Origin: Arthrobacter gallicola
GTDB taxonomy: Bacteria > Actinomycetota > Actinomycetes > Actinomycetales > Micrococcaceae
Reading direction: 5' to 3'
DNA length: 64,000 bases
Assembly (NCBI RefSeq): GCF_014836775.1
Contig: NZ_JACSQD010000007.1
Span: forward strand, 124,001-188,000
Shown: piece after piece, positions 23,891-32,561 of the stretch
How positions within the stretch are numbered: the first letter of the stretch is position 1
Layout of the letters: each line of letters opens with the position of its first letter
The notes under the pieces: model-generated
What the model saw: only the letters and a program-made list of their open reading frames with translations
Database searches by the model: none
Told to the model about the DNA's origin: nothing
Translations under genes and position numbers: made by a program

Positions 23891-25714
23891 TCAGTCTTTG
23901 GCAGTGCCCGGGGCATCGCTCGTGCCTGTGTCGGTGCCTGTGGCTTTATCGCCGTGGTCGCCCAGCAACGATTCGCGCACGTGCCGCCGCAGGACCTTAC
24001 CGATCAGCGAGCGCGGCAGATCCGGAATCTGCACGATCCGGCGCGGAACCTTGTACGCGGCCAGTTCGTTGCGGACGAAGGATCGGAGTTCATCGGGGTC
24101 GAACACGGCGTCGGGCTTGGCCACGACGGCGGCCACCACATCCTCGCCACCGCCTGTGCGGGTCAGGCCGACGACAGCTGCTTCCGCCACCGCGGGGTGG
24201 CGCTTCAGCGCTTCCTCCACCTCGGAGGGAGAAACATTGAACCCGCCCGTAATGATCAGTTCCTTGATCCGGTCGCGGATGGTGACAAAATCGTCGTCGT
24301 CCACTGAGACGATATCTCCGGTCCGGAACCAGCCGCCCTCGAGCAGGGCCGCCCGGGTTTCAACCGGTTTATTCCAGTACCCCTGGAACACCTGGGGACC
24401 GCGGATCAGCAGCTCGCCCGCTTCCCCGCGCTTCCGCTCCTTGGTGGGATCCTCCGGATCAACCACCTTGATGTCAGTGAGCGGGAACGGCACCCCCACG
24501 GTGCCGGGTTTGCGGGTCGGGCCCATGGGATTGCCCAGCGCGACCGGGGAGGTTTCCGTCAGGCCGTAGCCCTCAATCAGATAACCGCCGGTCGCTTTTT
24601 CCCACGCCTCCACGGTTGCCGCCGGGAGGTTCATGGCACCGGAGATGGCGAAGCGGACGCCCTTCAGGGACACCCCGGCTTCATCGGCGCCGGCCACTAT
24701 CCGGTCATAGATCGGAGGGACCGCCGGCAGGAAGGTTGGCGGAGTCTTACGGGCGGCTTTCAGGACCAGCTCGACGTCGAACTTCGGAAACAGGACCAGG
24801 CACGCCCCGATGCTCATGGCGAAGGTCAGGCTGAGGGTCAGCCCGTAGGCATGGAACATCGGCAGGACGCCGTAAACCGTTTCCTTGCCCGGGCGCACCC
24901 CGGGAATCCAGGCGCGCCCCTGGGCGGCGTTGGCCATGAGGTTTCCGTGCGTGAGCATGGCACCCTTGGGATCCGCCGTGGTTCCGGAGGTGTATTGAAT
25001 GGCCGCCAGGTCCCCGGCCGTGGGCTTGGGATGCCGCCGCGGCAGCGGCCTGTTGTCCAGGAGCTTTTTCCAGGTCAGGACCCGGCGTCCGGCGCTGCGG
25101 GGCGGCTTGTCCGCCGCCAGGGCTTTACGGCTTTTCCGAGCTGCCGGCAGCGGAAGCTTCAGCGCCAGCTGGGTCATCCGGGGCATGGCACTGATCAGGT
25201 CCACCGACACGATCGTGCGGACCGGGATATCCGCGGGAAGGGACTGGATCCGGTCTGCGGTTTTGTCCCAGACGATGGCCACGGTGGCACCGTGGTCCTC
25301 GAACTGGTGACGCAGTTCCCGGTCGGTGTACAGCGGATTGTGTTCCACGACGACGGCGCCCAGGCGCAGCACAGCATAAAAGGCGACGACGTGCTGCGGC
25401 GAGTTGGGCAGCACCAGCGCAACCCGGTCCCCGGCACGGACACCGAGGCGTTTCAGTCCGGCCGCCGCGCGGCGGATCTGTTCACCCAGGTCACGGTAGG
25501 ACGTGACGGCACCGAAAAACTGCAGCGCCGGTTTGGACCCGTAGCGGCTGACTGACGCCTCCACCATGTCCACGAGGGAACCTTCGGGCAGCGACAGATC
25601 CGCCGGCACACCCTCGGCATAATGGCGCGTCCAGGGGCGGTGATGGTCGAAGAGTGCTTTGGCAGCTTTACTCACGGCATTGACTCTATCGGTTGCGGCG
25701 CCGGGGTCGGGCAC
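23891..25714 (-). CDS. Long-chain acyl-CoA ligase (AMP-forming)
   Basis: The product has 607 residues. Motifs of the adenylate-forming family are the P-loop-like YTSGTTADPKGAMLTHGN, the YGLTETSPV aromatic/ATP motif, the TGDIV hinge region and the C-terminal GKVLRR lysine segment. It activates a carboxylic acid, probably a fatty acid, as acyl-AMP and then acyl-CoA. The start at 25714 is the longest; a GTG near residue 11 or 14 would give a more usual N-terminus. The gap to the AI-2E gene contains a short direct repeat (CAGTCTTTGGC) in the coding tail. Confidence 0.88.
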   Translation of the reverse strand: MPDPGAATDRVNAVSKAAKALFDHHRPWTRHYAEGVPADLSLPEGSLVDMVEASVSRYGSKPALQFFGAVTSYRDLGEQIRRAAAGLKRLGVRAGDRVALVLPNSPQHVVAFYAVLRLGAVVVEHNPLYTDRELRHQFEDHGATVAIVWDKTADRIQSLPADIPVRTIVSVDLISAMPRMTQLALKLPLPAARKSRKALAADKPPRSAGRRVLTWKKLLDNRPLPRRHPKPTAGDLAAIQYTSGTTADPKGAMLTHGNLMANAAQGRAWIPGVRPGKETVYGVLPMFHAYGLTLSLTFAMSIGACLVLFPKFDVELVLKAARKTPPTFLPAVPPIYDRIVAGADEAGVSLKGVRFAISGAMNLPAATVEAWEKATGGYLIEGYGLTETSPVALGNPMGPTRKPGTVGVPFPLTDIKVVDPEDPTKERKRGEAGELLIRGPQVFQGYWNKPVETRAALLEGGWFRTGDIVSVDDDDFVTIRDRIKELIITGGFNVSPSEVEEALKRHPAVAEAAVVGLTRTGGGEDVVAAVVAKPDAVFDPDELRSFVRNELAAYKVPRRIVQIPDLPRSLIGKVLRRHVRESLLGDHGDKATGTDTGTSDAPGTAKD

Positions 25715-25784
25715 CCGGTGTGAGGTAGATGCAGGCCCGTCATCGTTCGTTCGCCCTCCTAGGGAATCACCGTGGGTTCTCCGC

Positions 25785-25790
25785 TACACT
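25785..25790 (+). promoter_or_regulatory. -10 element for the riboswitch transcript
   Basis: TACACT at 25785-25790 predicts a transcription start near 25797, right at the 5' edge of the yybP-ykoY-like structure. No clear -35 is seen. Confidence 0.5.
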
Positions 25791-25798
25791 GTCAATCT

Positions 25799-25950
25799 GA
25801 AGGGGAGTAGCTCCGGTCTTATTTCCAATTTTAGTGACGGCGCAGGCCACACCGAAACTGGCGGTAATTCCGAGGCCTGTCGACATACTGGCTGCAGCAG
25901 CAGCCCGGCAGTCCACCGCAGGTGCACCGCACCCGGCGAGCGAGACCTTC
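25799..25950 (+). promoter_or_regulatory. yybP-ykoY-type manganese riboswitch
   Basis: The leader begins AAGGGGAGTAGCT, contains CGACATACTGG, and ends GCGAGACCTTC, the conserved blocks of the yybP-ykoY element in the right order. GAAGG (25799-25803) pairs with CCTTC (25946-25950) to close P1. The class binds Mn2+ and switches on Mn2+ exporters. A GGCCAG/CTGGCC hairpin follows (25951-25974), then CCGGAGC/GCTCCGG (25972-25993). With no T-tract, control may be at translation. Confidence 0.82.
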
Positions 25951-26012
25951 GGCCAGTATCCCAACAGCTGGCCGGAGCCCCCTGCCGCTCCGGCCATGAC
26001 CAGGAGCAGTTA

Positions 26013-27140
26013 GTGACTACCCCACCGGTGCCAGGGCCTATGCCCCCTGGCCAACCCCGGCCCACCCCTGCCGACCGCCGCCGCTGGCGGCAATACCTCG
26101 CCGATGAACAGGCGGAAGCTGCAACCTACCGGTATCTCGCCGAGCGCCGGGACGGGGAGGAACGGGACATCCTGCTCGCCCTTGCCGAGGCCGAAGGACG
26201 CCATGAGGAACACTGGCGGAAACTGCTGGGCCCGGAAGCGGATAAGCCGGTCCGTCCGTCCTTCCGCAACCGGGTTTTGGGGCTGCTGGCCCGGCGCTTC
26301 GGCTCAGTCTTTGTGCTGGCTCTCGCGCAGCGGGCGGAAGGGCGTTCGCCCTACAGCACCGAGCCCAGTGCCACCAGCGCCATGGCCGCGGATGAGCAAA
26401 TCCATGAGGAGGTGGTCCGCGGGCTTGCGACACGCGGACGGGTCCGCCTTTCCGGAAACTTCAGGGCCGCCGTCTTCGGCGCGAACGACGGCCTGGTCTC
26501 CAATCTGGCCCTGGTGATGGCAATCGGTGCCACCGGCGTTTCAAGCACCTTTGTGCTTTTCAGCGGTTTTGCCGGCCTGCTGGCCGGTGCATTGTCCATG
26601 GGCGCGGGCGAATATGTCTCGGTGCGTTCGCAGCGGGAACTGCTTGAGGCGTCCCGGCCAACCCAGATCACCCTTGCCGCGGCCAAGTCGCTGGACATAG
26701 ATGCCAACGAACTTGTCCTGGTGTACCGCGCCCGGGGTATGTCCCAGGAGGCAGCCGAACACCGCGCTGCGGAACGCCTGGGACTCTACAGCTGCGACTG
26801 CGATCCGTCGCTGTCGCTGCAGCCGGAAAAGCAGGAGGAGTCCGGCGAAGAGCATGAAACGGTAGGGACCGGCCTTGGCGCCGCGCTCTCAAGCTTCTGC
26901 TTCTTTTCCTCAGGCGCCATCATCCCGGTGCTGCCCTATATCTTCGGGATGGAAGGACTGGCCGCCGTGGCACTGTCCTGTGCCCTTGTTGGCCTGGCAC
27001 TGCTGGTGACCGGCAGCGTGGTTGGTTTGCTCTCCGGTGCGTCTCCGCTTAAACGCGGGCTGCGTCAGCTGGCCATCGGACTGGGCGCTGCGGCCGTGAC
27101 CTATGCACTCGGACTGCTCTTCGGCACCGGAGCCGCCTGA
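26013..27140 (+). CDS. Ferritin-like/VIT1-CCC1 fusion transporter
   Basis: The product has 375 residues from the GTG at 26013, with CAGGAGC upstream. The first 140 residues form a rubrerythrin/ferritin-like helical domain rich in Glu and His (DEQAEAATYRYLAERRDGEE, AEGRHEEHWRKLL, and ADEQIHEEVVRGL). The rest is a VIT1/CCC1 membrane domain (FGANDGLVSNLALVMAIGAT, then MGAGEYVSVRSQRE and C-terminal helices), which moves Fe2+ or Mn2+. The Mn2+ riboswitch in its leader argues for manganese export. The open frame extends upstream to 25659 but has no coding signal there. Confidence 0.88.
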   Translation: MTTPPVPGPMPPGQPRPTPADRRRWRQYLADEQAEAATYRYLAERRDGEERDILLALAEAEGRHEEHWRKLLGPEADKPVRPSFRNRVLGLLARRFGSVFVLALAQRAEGRSPYSTEPSATSAMAADEQIHEEVVRGLATRGRVRLSGNFRAAVFGANDGLVSNLALVMAIGATGVSSTFVLFSGFAGLLAGALSMGAGEYVSVRSQRELLEASRPTQITLAAAKSLDIDANELVLVYRARGMSQEAAEHRAAERLGLYSCDCDPSLSLQPEKQEESGEEHETVGTGLGAALSSFCFFSSGAIIPVLPYIFGMEGLAAVALSCALVGLALLVTGSVVGLLSGASPLKRGLRQLAIGLGAAAVTYALGLLFGTGAA

Positions 27141-27160
27141 CAACAGCGCACACCGGGCCC

Positions 27161-27207
27161 GCAGCGGGGAGCCAGCCTGACACCTGGGTCAGCTGGCTCC
27201 CTGCTGC
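27161..27207. terminator. Bidirectional terminator hairpin
   Basis: A 16-base arm (27161-27176) pairs with 27192-27207 with one mismatch; a short GAC/GTC stem extends it inward. It lies between the convergent VIT-type and MFS genes. Confidence 0.8.
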
Positions 27208-27217
27208 TGACTTGGTT

Positions 27218-28858
27218 CTACCTTTTAGGCCCGGCGTGGCTTGCCTGGCGCAGTTCCGTGGTGCTGGGTCCGTTGCCTTCGTCCTCGGTGCTGATCAGGA
27301 CGTTGCCCTCACCGATTGCCTCCGGCATAACCTCCGGTTCCAGCCTGGTGGCCAGCGCCTTTTCCTTGATAAACAGGCACAGGATCGTGGCCACGACCGC
27401 CAGCGGCACCATAAACAGGAACAACGGGATCAGGGCTTCGTTGTAGGAACGGATGATGATGTCCTGGACTGCTTCCGGTAGTTCATGGACAAGCTTCGGT
27501 GTCAGTGAGTTTCCGCCTCCGGTGGCGGAAGCGGCGTCCGCCGGCAGCCGCTCGCCCAGCAGATCCGTCAGCCGATGGGCGAACAGGCTGCCCACCACGG
27601 CAGAACCGAGGGTGGCGCCAATCTGGCGGAAGTAGTTGTTCGCGGCAGTGGCTGTACCCACTTGGCGCAGCGGGAAGGAGTTCTGCACCACCAGGACCAG
27701 GATCTGCATGTTCAGGCCAAGGCCCAGCCCCAGGATGCCGATGTAGGCGCACAGCTGCCAGACCGGGGAGTCGGCGGTAATGGTGCCCATCAGGAAGAGC
27801 GCCACCACCATCAAGGCGGAGCCGGTAATCGGCATCCATTTGTAGCGTCCGGTCTTGGATACCAGGGAACCGGAGAGCACAGAGGTGAAGAGCAGGGCAC
27901 CCATCATGGGGATCATCAGCATGCCGGCTTCCGTGGCGCTGGCGCCGGTAGCCATCTGCAGGTAGGTCGGCAGGTAGCCGATGGCTCCGAACATGGCGAC
28001 GGAGGTGAGCAGGCCGGAGGCCGTGGCGAGGTTGAAGTTGCGGTCGTGGAAGAGCTCCATCGGAATGATCGGCTCCGCCGTGCGGCGCTCGACCATCACA
28101 AAGATCACGGCGGCAATAACCGTGCCGGCGATCAGGCCCAGAATGACCGGATCGTTCCAGGCATAGGTGCTGCCGCCCCAGCTGCTGACCAGCACCAGGC
28201 CGGTGGTGGCGAAGGCAATGAACACCATGCCCCAGAGGTCAATCCGCGGGCGCGACGTGACAGCGCGCGGCCTCAGGAAGAACAACGCGCCAAGCAGCGC
28301 GAGGACACCCACCGGGATGTTGAACCAGAACGCCCAGCGCCAGCCCGGCCCCTCGGTCAGCCAGCCGCCGATCAGCGGACCCACCACCGAGGAGAAGGCG
28401 AACACGCCGCCCATCCACCCCATGTACTTGCCGCGCTCACGTGCCGGAACGACGTCGGCAATGATCGCCTGGGAGAGGATCATCAGGCCGCCGGCTCCGA
28501 GTCCCTGAATAACCCGGGCGATGATCAGCCAGGTCATGTCCGGAGACAGAGCACCCACCACCGAACCGGCCAGGAAGATGAGGATGGCAGCCACCAGCAG
28601 GTACTTGCGGCCGATCAGGTCGCCCAGTTTCCCGTAGATCGGCATCATCACCGTGGAGGCCAGGATGAACGCCGTAATCACCCAGAGCATCAGGTTTGCC
28701 CCGTTGAGTTCACCAACGATGGTGGGCAGGGCGGTGCCCAGAATGGTCTGGTTAAGCGCCGAAAGGAGCATGGCCAGGACCAGTGCGGTAAACACCAGGA
28801 CCAGGCTGGGTTGCTTCCCGGTGTTCTTGGGGGCTGCATCGGCAGCGGTTCGCGTCAT
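27218..28858 (-). CDS. DHA2-family MFS drug/proton antiporter
   Basis: The product has 546 residues with about fourteen hydrophobic segments. It carries family motif A (GKLGDLIGRKYLL) and motif C (SSVVGPLIGGWL). This fits EmrB/QacA-type multidrug exporters. The C-terminus is soluble and short. Its ATG overlaps the upstream TetR stop as ATGA, and AAGGAAG inside the TetR gene serves as ribosome site. It is regulated by the TetR protein in the same transcript. Confidence 0.9.
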   Translation of the reverse strand: MTRTAADAAPKNTGKQPSLVLVFTALVLAMLLSALNQTILGTALPTIVGELNGANLMLWVITAFILASTVMMPIYGKLGDLIGRKYLLVAAILIFLAGSVVGALSPDMTWLIIARVIQGLGAGGLMILSQAIIADVVPARERGKYMGWMGGVFAFSSVVGPLIGGWLTEGPGWRWAFWFNIPVGVLALLGALFFLRPRAVTSRPRIDLWGMVFIAFATTGLVLVSSWGGSTYAWNDPVILGLIAGTVIAAVIFVMVERRTAEPIIPMELFHDRNFNLATASGLLTSVAMFGAIGYLPTYLQMATGASATEAGMLMIPMMGALLFTSVLSGSLVSKTGRYKWMPITGSALMVVALFLMGTITADSPVWQLCAYIGILGLGLGLNMQILVLVVQNSFPLRQVGTATAANNYFRQIGATLGSAVVGSLFAHRLTDLLGERLPADAASATGGGNSLTPKLVHELPEAVQDIIIRSYNEALIPLFLFMVPLAVVATILCLFIKEKALATRLEPEVMPEAIGEGNVLISTEDEGNGPSTTELRQASHAGPKR

Positions 28859-29493
28859 AGGACTTCCTTGAGAACGTCTCGGAGTAGCTCCAGGCCCTCC
28901 CCGAGAGCCTCGAACTGAAGTGTGTGGGTGGGGTTGGACCAGGTTTTCTGCATGACGTAACGCATGCGCGTGCTGGCGGCGAGCACGACGGTGAAGGCGA
29001 CGTCGTCAACGCTGTGCCCCTGCCACGCGGAATCCGGCGCCTGATCCTTCCAGCGGCGCGACTCCCCCAGCTGGGCGCGGACGGTCTCAAGGACCAGCTG
29101 CTCCACCTTGAGGATGTACTGGTATCGCCGGTGCATCAGATGCGGGTAGGCCTGGTAGATCTGGCTGCGGAGCTCGTTGGAGTCATCTCCGCCCTGCAGG
29201 GTGCGCAGTACCGACAGCATCAGCCGGCTCACTTCGGTGAGCAGGTCCCCTTCAATATCGAAGGCGTCGAGGGCTGTCTGTTCCACGGAGGGCTCCTGCA
29301 GGCCCAGGACGGCGTCTTCTTTGCAGGGGAAGTAGTTAAAGAAGGTGCGGGTTGAAACGCCTGCCTCCTGCGCAACTACGTCGATGTTGACGCAGTCCAG
29401 TCCGTCCTTGATCGCGCGGCGTGCAGCAGCGGCGTGCAGCGCCGCCCAGGTTTCGGCGCGTTTGCGGTCGCGGAGGGAAGGTTGTTGACTCAC
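28855..29493 (-). CDS. TetR-family regulator of the efflux operon
   Basis: The product has 212 residues from a GTG start. The N-terminal helix-turn-helix reads ALHAAAARRAIKDGLDCVNIDVVAQEAGVSTRTFFNYFP. The C-terminal ligand domain has no recognisable motif. It precedes the DHA2 transporter with a 4-base overlap, so it probably represses its own operon. A 14-bp palindrome at 29529-29542 sits just upstream. No strong ribosome site precedes the GTG. Confidence 0.87.
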   Translation of the reverse strand: MSQQPSLRDRKRAETWAALHAAAARRAIKDGLDCVNIDVVAQEAGVSTRTFFNYFPCKEDAVLGLQEPSVEQTALDAFDIEGDLLTEVSRLMLSVLRTLQGGDDSNELRSQIYQAYPHLMHRRYQYILKVEQLVLETVRAQLGESRRWKDQAPDSAWQGHSVDDVAFTVVLAASTRMRYVMQKTWSNPTHTLQFEALGEGLELLRDVLKEVL

Positions 29494-29528
29494 CGAACCA
29501 CTTTGTCATTCGGAGGAATTTTTCACAA

Positions 29529-29542
29529 CTGCAAAATTGCAG
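29529..29542. promoter_or_regulatory. Candidate TetR operator
   Basis: CTGCAA-AA-TTGCAG is a perfect palindrome about 36 bases upstream of the TetR start. A TTGTGA hexamer (minus strand) adjoins it. It is the best operator candidate of the gap 29494-29619. Confidence 0.5.
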
Positions 29543-29619
29543 CCCTGCAAGTAATTTCGGAACTGCGTCTGGGCGGTTGCAACCCGCCACCCTCGACACA
29601 TCGCCTGTTCACCGGCAGA

Positions 29620-30201
29620 ATGCCGCAGATGAGACGGCCGGATCCACGTTCCCTGGGGGTTCTTGCCGCGGTGATCGTGCTGGCAGCAGGCTCTGGTGGG
29701 ACTCCGCCGCCCGCTGCCCCCGCCGCCGGTCCCGGGGTCGGCAGCCCCGAGCTGTCGGCAGCGGAGATCGCTTCCGGACAACAGGAACTCGTGAGGGCCG
29801 TGATGACGGGCTTTGGCAGCCCGGGCTGGACGGATGTGGATGGAACACCGTACACGGATACCCCGGCTGGACCGGCACCCCGCCTCACCCCGTGCTCTGC
29901 GGACGGGCCCGGCCCCCGGCCGCACAAATTGACGACGACGTTCACCGGCCCGCCTCCTGCCGCTGCCGAACGTGCCCGGGACCAGGCCCAGCAGGCACTC
30001 AAATCAGCCGGAACAGAGATGCTCTCGGCGCTGACGCCCGGCCCCGGTGCGCCGCCCGAAACAGACTTCACTTTCTTCGGCACGTACGCCGGAAGCACTG
30101 TGCGCTACTCCGTCAACGAGTACCGCCAGCTGTTGGAAATCAGCAGCCGGTGTTCCCCGGGATTAGGCCTTGCGCAGCTGAAGCTCGACTTCCTCCAGTG
30201 A
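29620..30201 (+). CDS. Secreted hypothetical protein with degenerate lipobox
   Basis: The product has 193 residues. A basic start is followed by a hydrophobic run ending LAAGSGG. In a lipoprotein this would read LAACSGG, but residue 24 is Gly (GGC at 29689-29691). The mature part is Pro/Ala-rich, with a region TTTFTGPPPAAAERARDQAQ and a later FTFFGTYAGSTVRYSVNEYRQ resembling small actinobacterial lipoproteins. Its end overlaps the convergent sugar porter by 39 bases, which may mean the reading frame is altered near the end. Function unknown. Confidence 0.55.
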   Translation: MPQMRRPDPRSLGVLAAVIVLAAGSGGTPPPAAPAAGPGVGSPELSAAEIASGQQELVRAVMTGFGSPGWTDVDGTPYTDTPAGPAPRLTPCSADGPGPRPHKLTTTFTGPPPAAAERARDQAQQALKSAGTEMLSALTPGPGAPPETDFTFFGTYAGSTVRYSVNEYRQLLEISSRCSPGLGLAQLKLDFLQ

Positions 30202-31548
30202 AAGCCCGCGGGTCTCCGGCAGGTAGCGCCGGACAAACAGGGCTGCACAGATGCCCAGCGCAACAAAGATGAAGAATGTGCTGGAGATGCCCAGCGCGGA
30301 CATCAACATGGGGAAGGAGAAGCCGACGGCAAAATTCGCCATCCACTGCACAAACACCGAGAGCCCGATTCCCAGGCCCCGAACCCGCAGCGGGAAGATT
30401 TCAGAGAGCATCAGCCAGGTCACCGGAGAGACGGCACCCTGCTGGAAGGCCAGGAACAGAACGGTCATGGACAGGACGGTGAAACCCCGGGCGGAGCCTT
30501 CCGGCAGCAGAATCGAGGCGACGCCGATGATGGCGAGCGTGCTGGAGGTGCCGATCAGTCCGGTCAGCAGCATGGGCCGGCGCCCCACCTTGCCGAGCAG
30601 CCAGATGCCCAGCAGGGCAGCGCCGACCGAGACGACGCCATTGGCGATGTTGGCGGTCAGTGCCGCTTCGGTGCCGAATCCGGCGTCGGCCAGGATCTGC
30701 GTGCCGTAGTAGATAATCGCGTTGACGCCGGTGATCTGCTGGACGATGGAGAGGCCCATACCGATCAGCAGGACCCGCAGCAGCCAGGGTTCGGCGAAGT
30801 CTTTCAGGCGGCCGGTGCGGGTGGGGACACTGCCGGCCAGTGCCTTGGCCTCCTCGTATTCCGCCTGCGCGTCTTCGGCACTGCGGATCCGCTGCAGTTC
30901 GGTGAGCATCTGCGCGTACCGGCCCTTGGACCCGAGCCAGCGGGGGCTTTCCGGCACAAAGTTCATGCCAATCCACAGCGCGATGGCCGGCAGCGTGGCG
31001 ACCAGCAGCATCCAGCGCCAGACGTTGCCCTCTTCACCCCAGAGATTGCCGATGATGGCGTTGCAGATGAACGCGGCAAGCTGTCCGGTGACGATCATCA
31101 GCTGGTCCCGGGTGACCACCTGTCCGCGGCGGGCTGCCGGTGCCAGTTCAGCCAGGAACATGGGCACGACGGCGGACGCGCCGCCCACCGCCAGGCCCAG
31201 GACCACACGGGCCAGGACCATCAGCCCGACGCCGGGAGCTGCGGCGGTGCCCACCGCACCCAGCAGGAAAACCCCGGCCAGGATGATCAGCAGCCGCCGT
31301 CGGCCCAGCCGGTCGGCGAGCTGCCCTGCACCCAGCGCACCGAAAGCTGCACCGAACAGCAGGCTGGAGGTGATTAATCCTTCGGTGAAGGGGGTCAACC
31401 CGAGATCGTCCTGCATGTATGGCAGGGCGCCGTTGATCACACCTGTGTCATAGCCGAAAAGGAAGCCGCCCAGGGTGGCAATCCAGGTGGCCCTGCGGAG
31501 CGTTTTCCGGTGTCCGGTGTCGAACGGTGCTGTGGGAGTTCGGTGCAT
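30163..31548 (-). CDS. Sugar porter-family MFS transporter
   Basis: The product has 461 residues with about twelve hydrophobic segments. Sugar-porter signatures are FGYDTGVINGALPYM, the loop motif GRRRLLI, the PESPRWL motif after helix 6 and the PETRG motif at the C-terminus. It likely imports a pentose, hexose or inositol by proton symport. The inner ATG at 31548 is preferred over the outer start at 31590 because family members begin near HRKTLRRATWIA; GAAAGAA lies upstream. It is located just after the sucCD terminator. Confidence 0.9.
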   Translation of the reverse strand: MHRTPTAPFDTGHRKTLRRATWIATLGGFLFGYDTGVINGALPYMQDDLGLTPFTEGLITSSLLFGAAFGALGAGQLADRLGRRRLLIILAGVFLLGAVGTAAAPGVGLMVLARVVLGLAVGGASAVVPMFLAELAPAARRGQVVTRDQLMIVTGQLAAFICNAIIGNLWGEEGNVWRWMLLVATLPAIALWIGMNFVPESPRWLGSKGRYAQMLTELQRIRSAEDAQAEYEEAKALAGSVPTRTGRLKDFAEPWLLRVLLIGMGLSIVQQITGVNAIIYYGTQILADAGFGTEAALTANIANGVVSVGAALLGIWLLGKVGRRPMLLTGLIGTSSTLAIIGVASILLPEGSARGFTVLSMTVLFLAFQQGAVSPVTWLMLSEIFPLRVRGLGIGLSVFVQWMANFAVGFSFPMLMSALGISSTFFIFVALGICAALFVRRYLPETRGLSLEEVELQLRKA

Positions 31549-31577
31549 GGTGTTCTTTCGTACAGTGAGACGCACAA

Positions 31578-31614
31578 AACCCCCGTGCACCGGACTAATC
31601 CGGACACGGGGGTT
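31578..31614 (-). terminator. Terminator of sucCD
   Basis: AACCCCCGTG (31578-31587) pairs with CACGGGGGTT (31605-31614), with an inner CCGGA/TCCGG stem. On the minus strand the hairpin is followed by TTTT, a good intrinsic terminator for the sucCD transcript. Confidence 0.85.
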
Positions 31615-31628
31615 GTGCTGGAGGGAGC

Positions 31629-32531
31629 CTACAGGGCTGCGAAAACCTCGCGCAGCAGGTCAGCGGTTTCAGACGGGGTCTTGCCGACCTTCACGCCTGC
31701 AGCCTCGAGTGCTTCCTTCTTGGCCTGGGCGGTTCCAGCGGAACCGGAGACAATGGCGCCGGCGTGGCCCATGGTCTTGCCTTCGGGAGCAGTGAAGCCA
31801 GCCACGTAGCCGACAACCGGCTTGGTGACGTTGGCCTTGATGAACTCTGCGGCACGTTCTTCTGCGTCGCCGCCGATTTCGCCGATCATCACGATCGCCT
31901 TGGTCTCGGGGTCAGCTTCGAAGGCTGCGAGGGCATCGATGTGGGTGGTGCCGATGACCGGGTCTCCGCCAATGCCGATGGCGGTGGAGAAACCGAGGTC
32001 GCGCAGTTCGTACATCATCTGGTAGGTCAGGGTGCCTGACTTGGAGACGAGGCCGATCGGGCCCTTGCCGGTGATGTTGGCGGGGGTGATGCCCACCAGT
32101 GCTTCGCCGGGGGTGATGATGCCGGGGCAGTTCGGGCCGATGATGCGGGTGACCTGGTTGCCGTTCTCGTCCACCTTGGACTGGGCGTGGGCCCAGAATT
32201 CGGCGGAGTCCTGGACGGGAACGCCCTCAGTGATGACCACAACGAGGCCGATGCCGGCGTCGATGGCTTCAATGACGGCGTCCTTGGTGAAAGCCGGCGG
32301 AACGAAGACGATCGAAACATCAGCTTCAGTCTTGTCGATGGCTTCGGCAACAGTGCCGAAAACAGGCAGCTCGACGTCGCCGTGGGTCACCGTGGTGCCG
32401 GCCTTGCGGGCGTTCACGCCACCGACAACCTGGGTTCCGGCCTTGAGCATCAGGGCGGTGTGCTTGGTGCCTTCGCCGCCGGTGATGCCCTGAACGATGA
32501 CCTTGGAGTCCTTGTTCAAGTAGATAGACAT
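31629..32531 (-). CDS. sucD: Succinate-CoA ligase alpha subunit
   Basis: The product has 300 residues. The CoA-binding Rossmann motif is early ([15 protein letters not shown]). [16 protein letters not shown] and [12 protein letters not shown] follow, the latter with the phosphorylated His. It forms the heteromer with SucC that makes succinate and ATP (or GTP) from succinyl-CoA in the TCA cycle. It is the second gene of the pair, 30 bases after sucC, with AAAGAGAA before the ATG. Confidence 0.96.
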   Translation of the reverse strand: MSIYLNKDSKVIVQGITGGEGTKHTALMLKAGTQVVGGVNARKAGTTVTHGDVELPVFGTVAEAIDKTEADVSIVFVPPAFTKDAVIEAIDAGIGLVVVITEGVPVQDSAEFWAHAQSKVDENGNQVTRIIGPNCPGIITPGEALVGITPANITGKGPIGLVSKSGTLTYQMMYELRDLGFSTAIGIGGDPVIGTTHIDALAAFEADPETKAIVMIGEIGGDAEERAAEFIKANVTKPVVGYVAGFTAPEGKTMGHAGAIVSGSAGTAQAKKEALEAAGVKVGKTPSETADLLREVFAAL

Positions 32532-32561
32532 GTGTGTTTTCTCTTTCTGGGGTCGGCTCGG

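Noticed and set aside
25659-26012. Coding extension of the VIT1 fusion gene upstream of 26013
   Set aside because: This stretch is explained by the riboswitch leader and has no conserved protein sequence.
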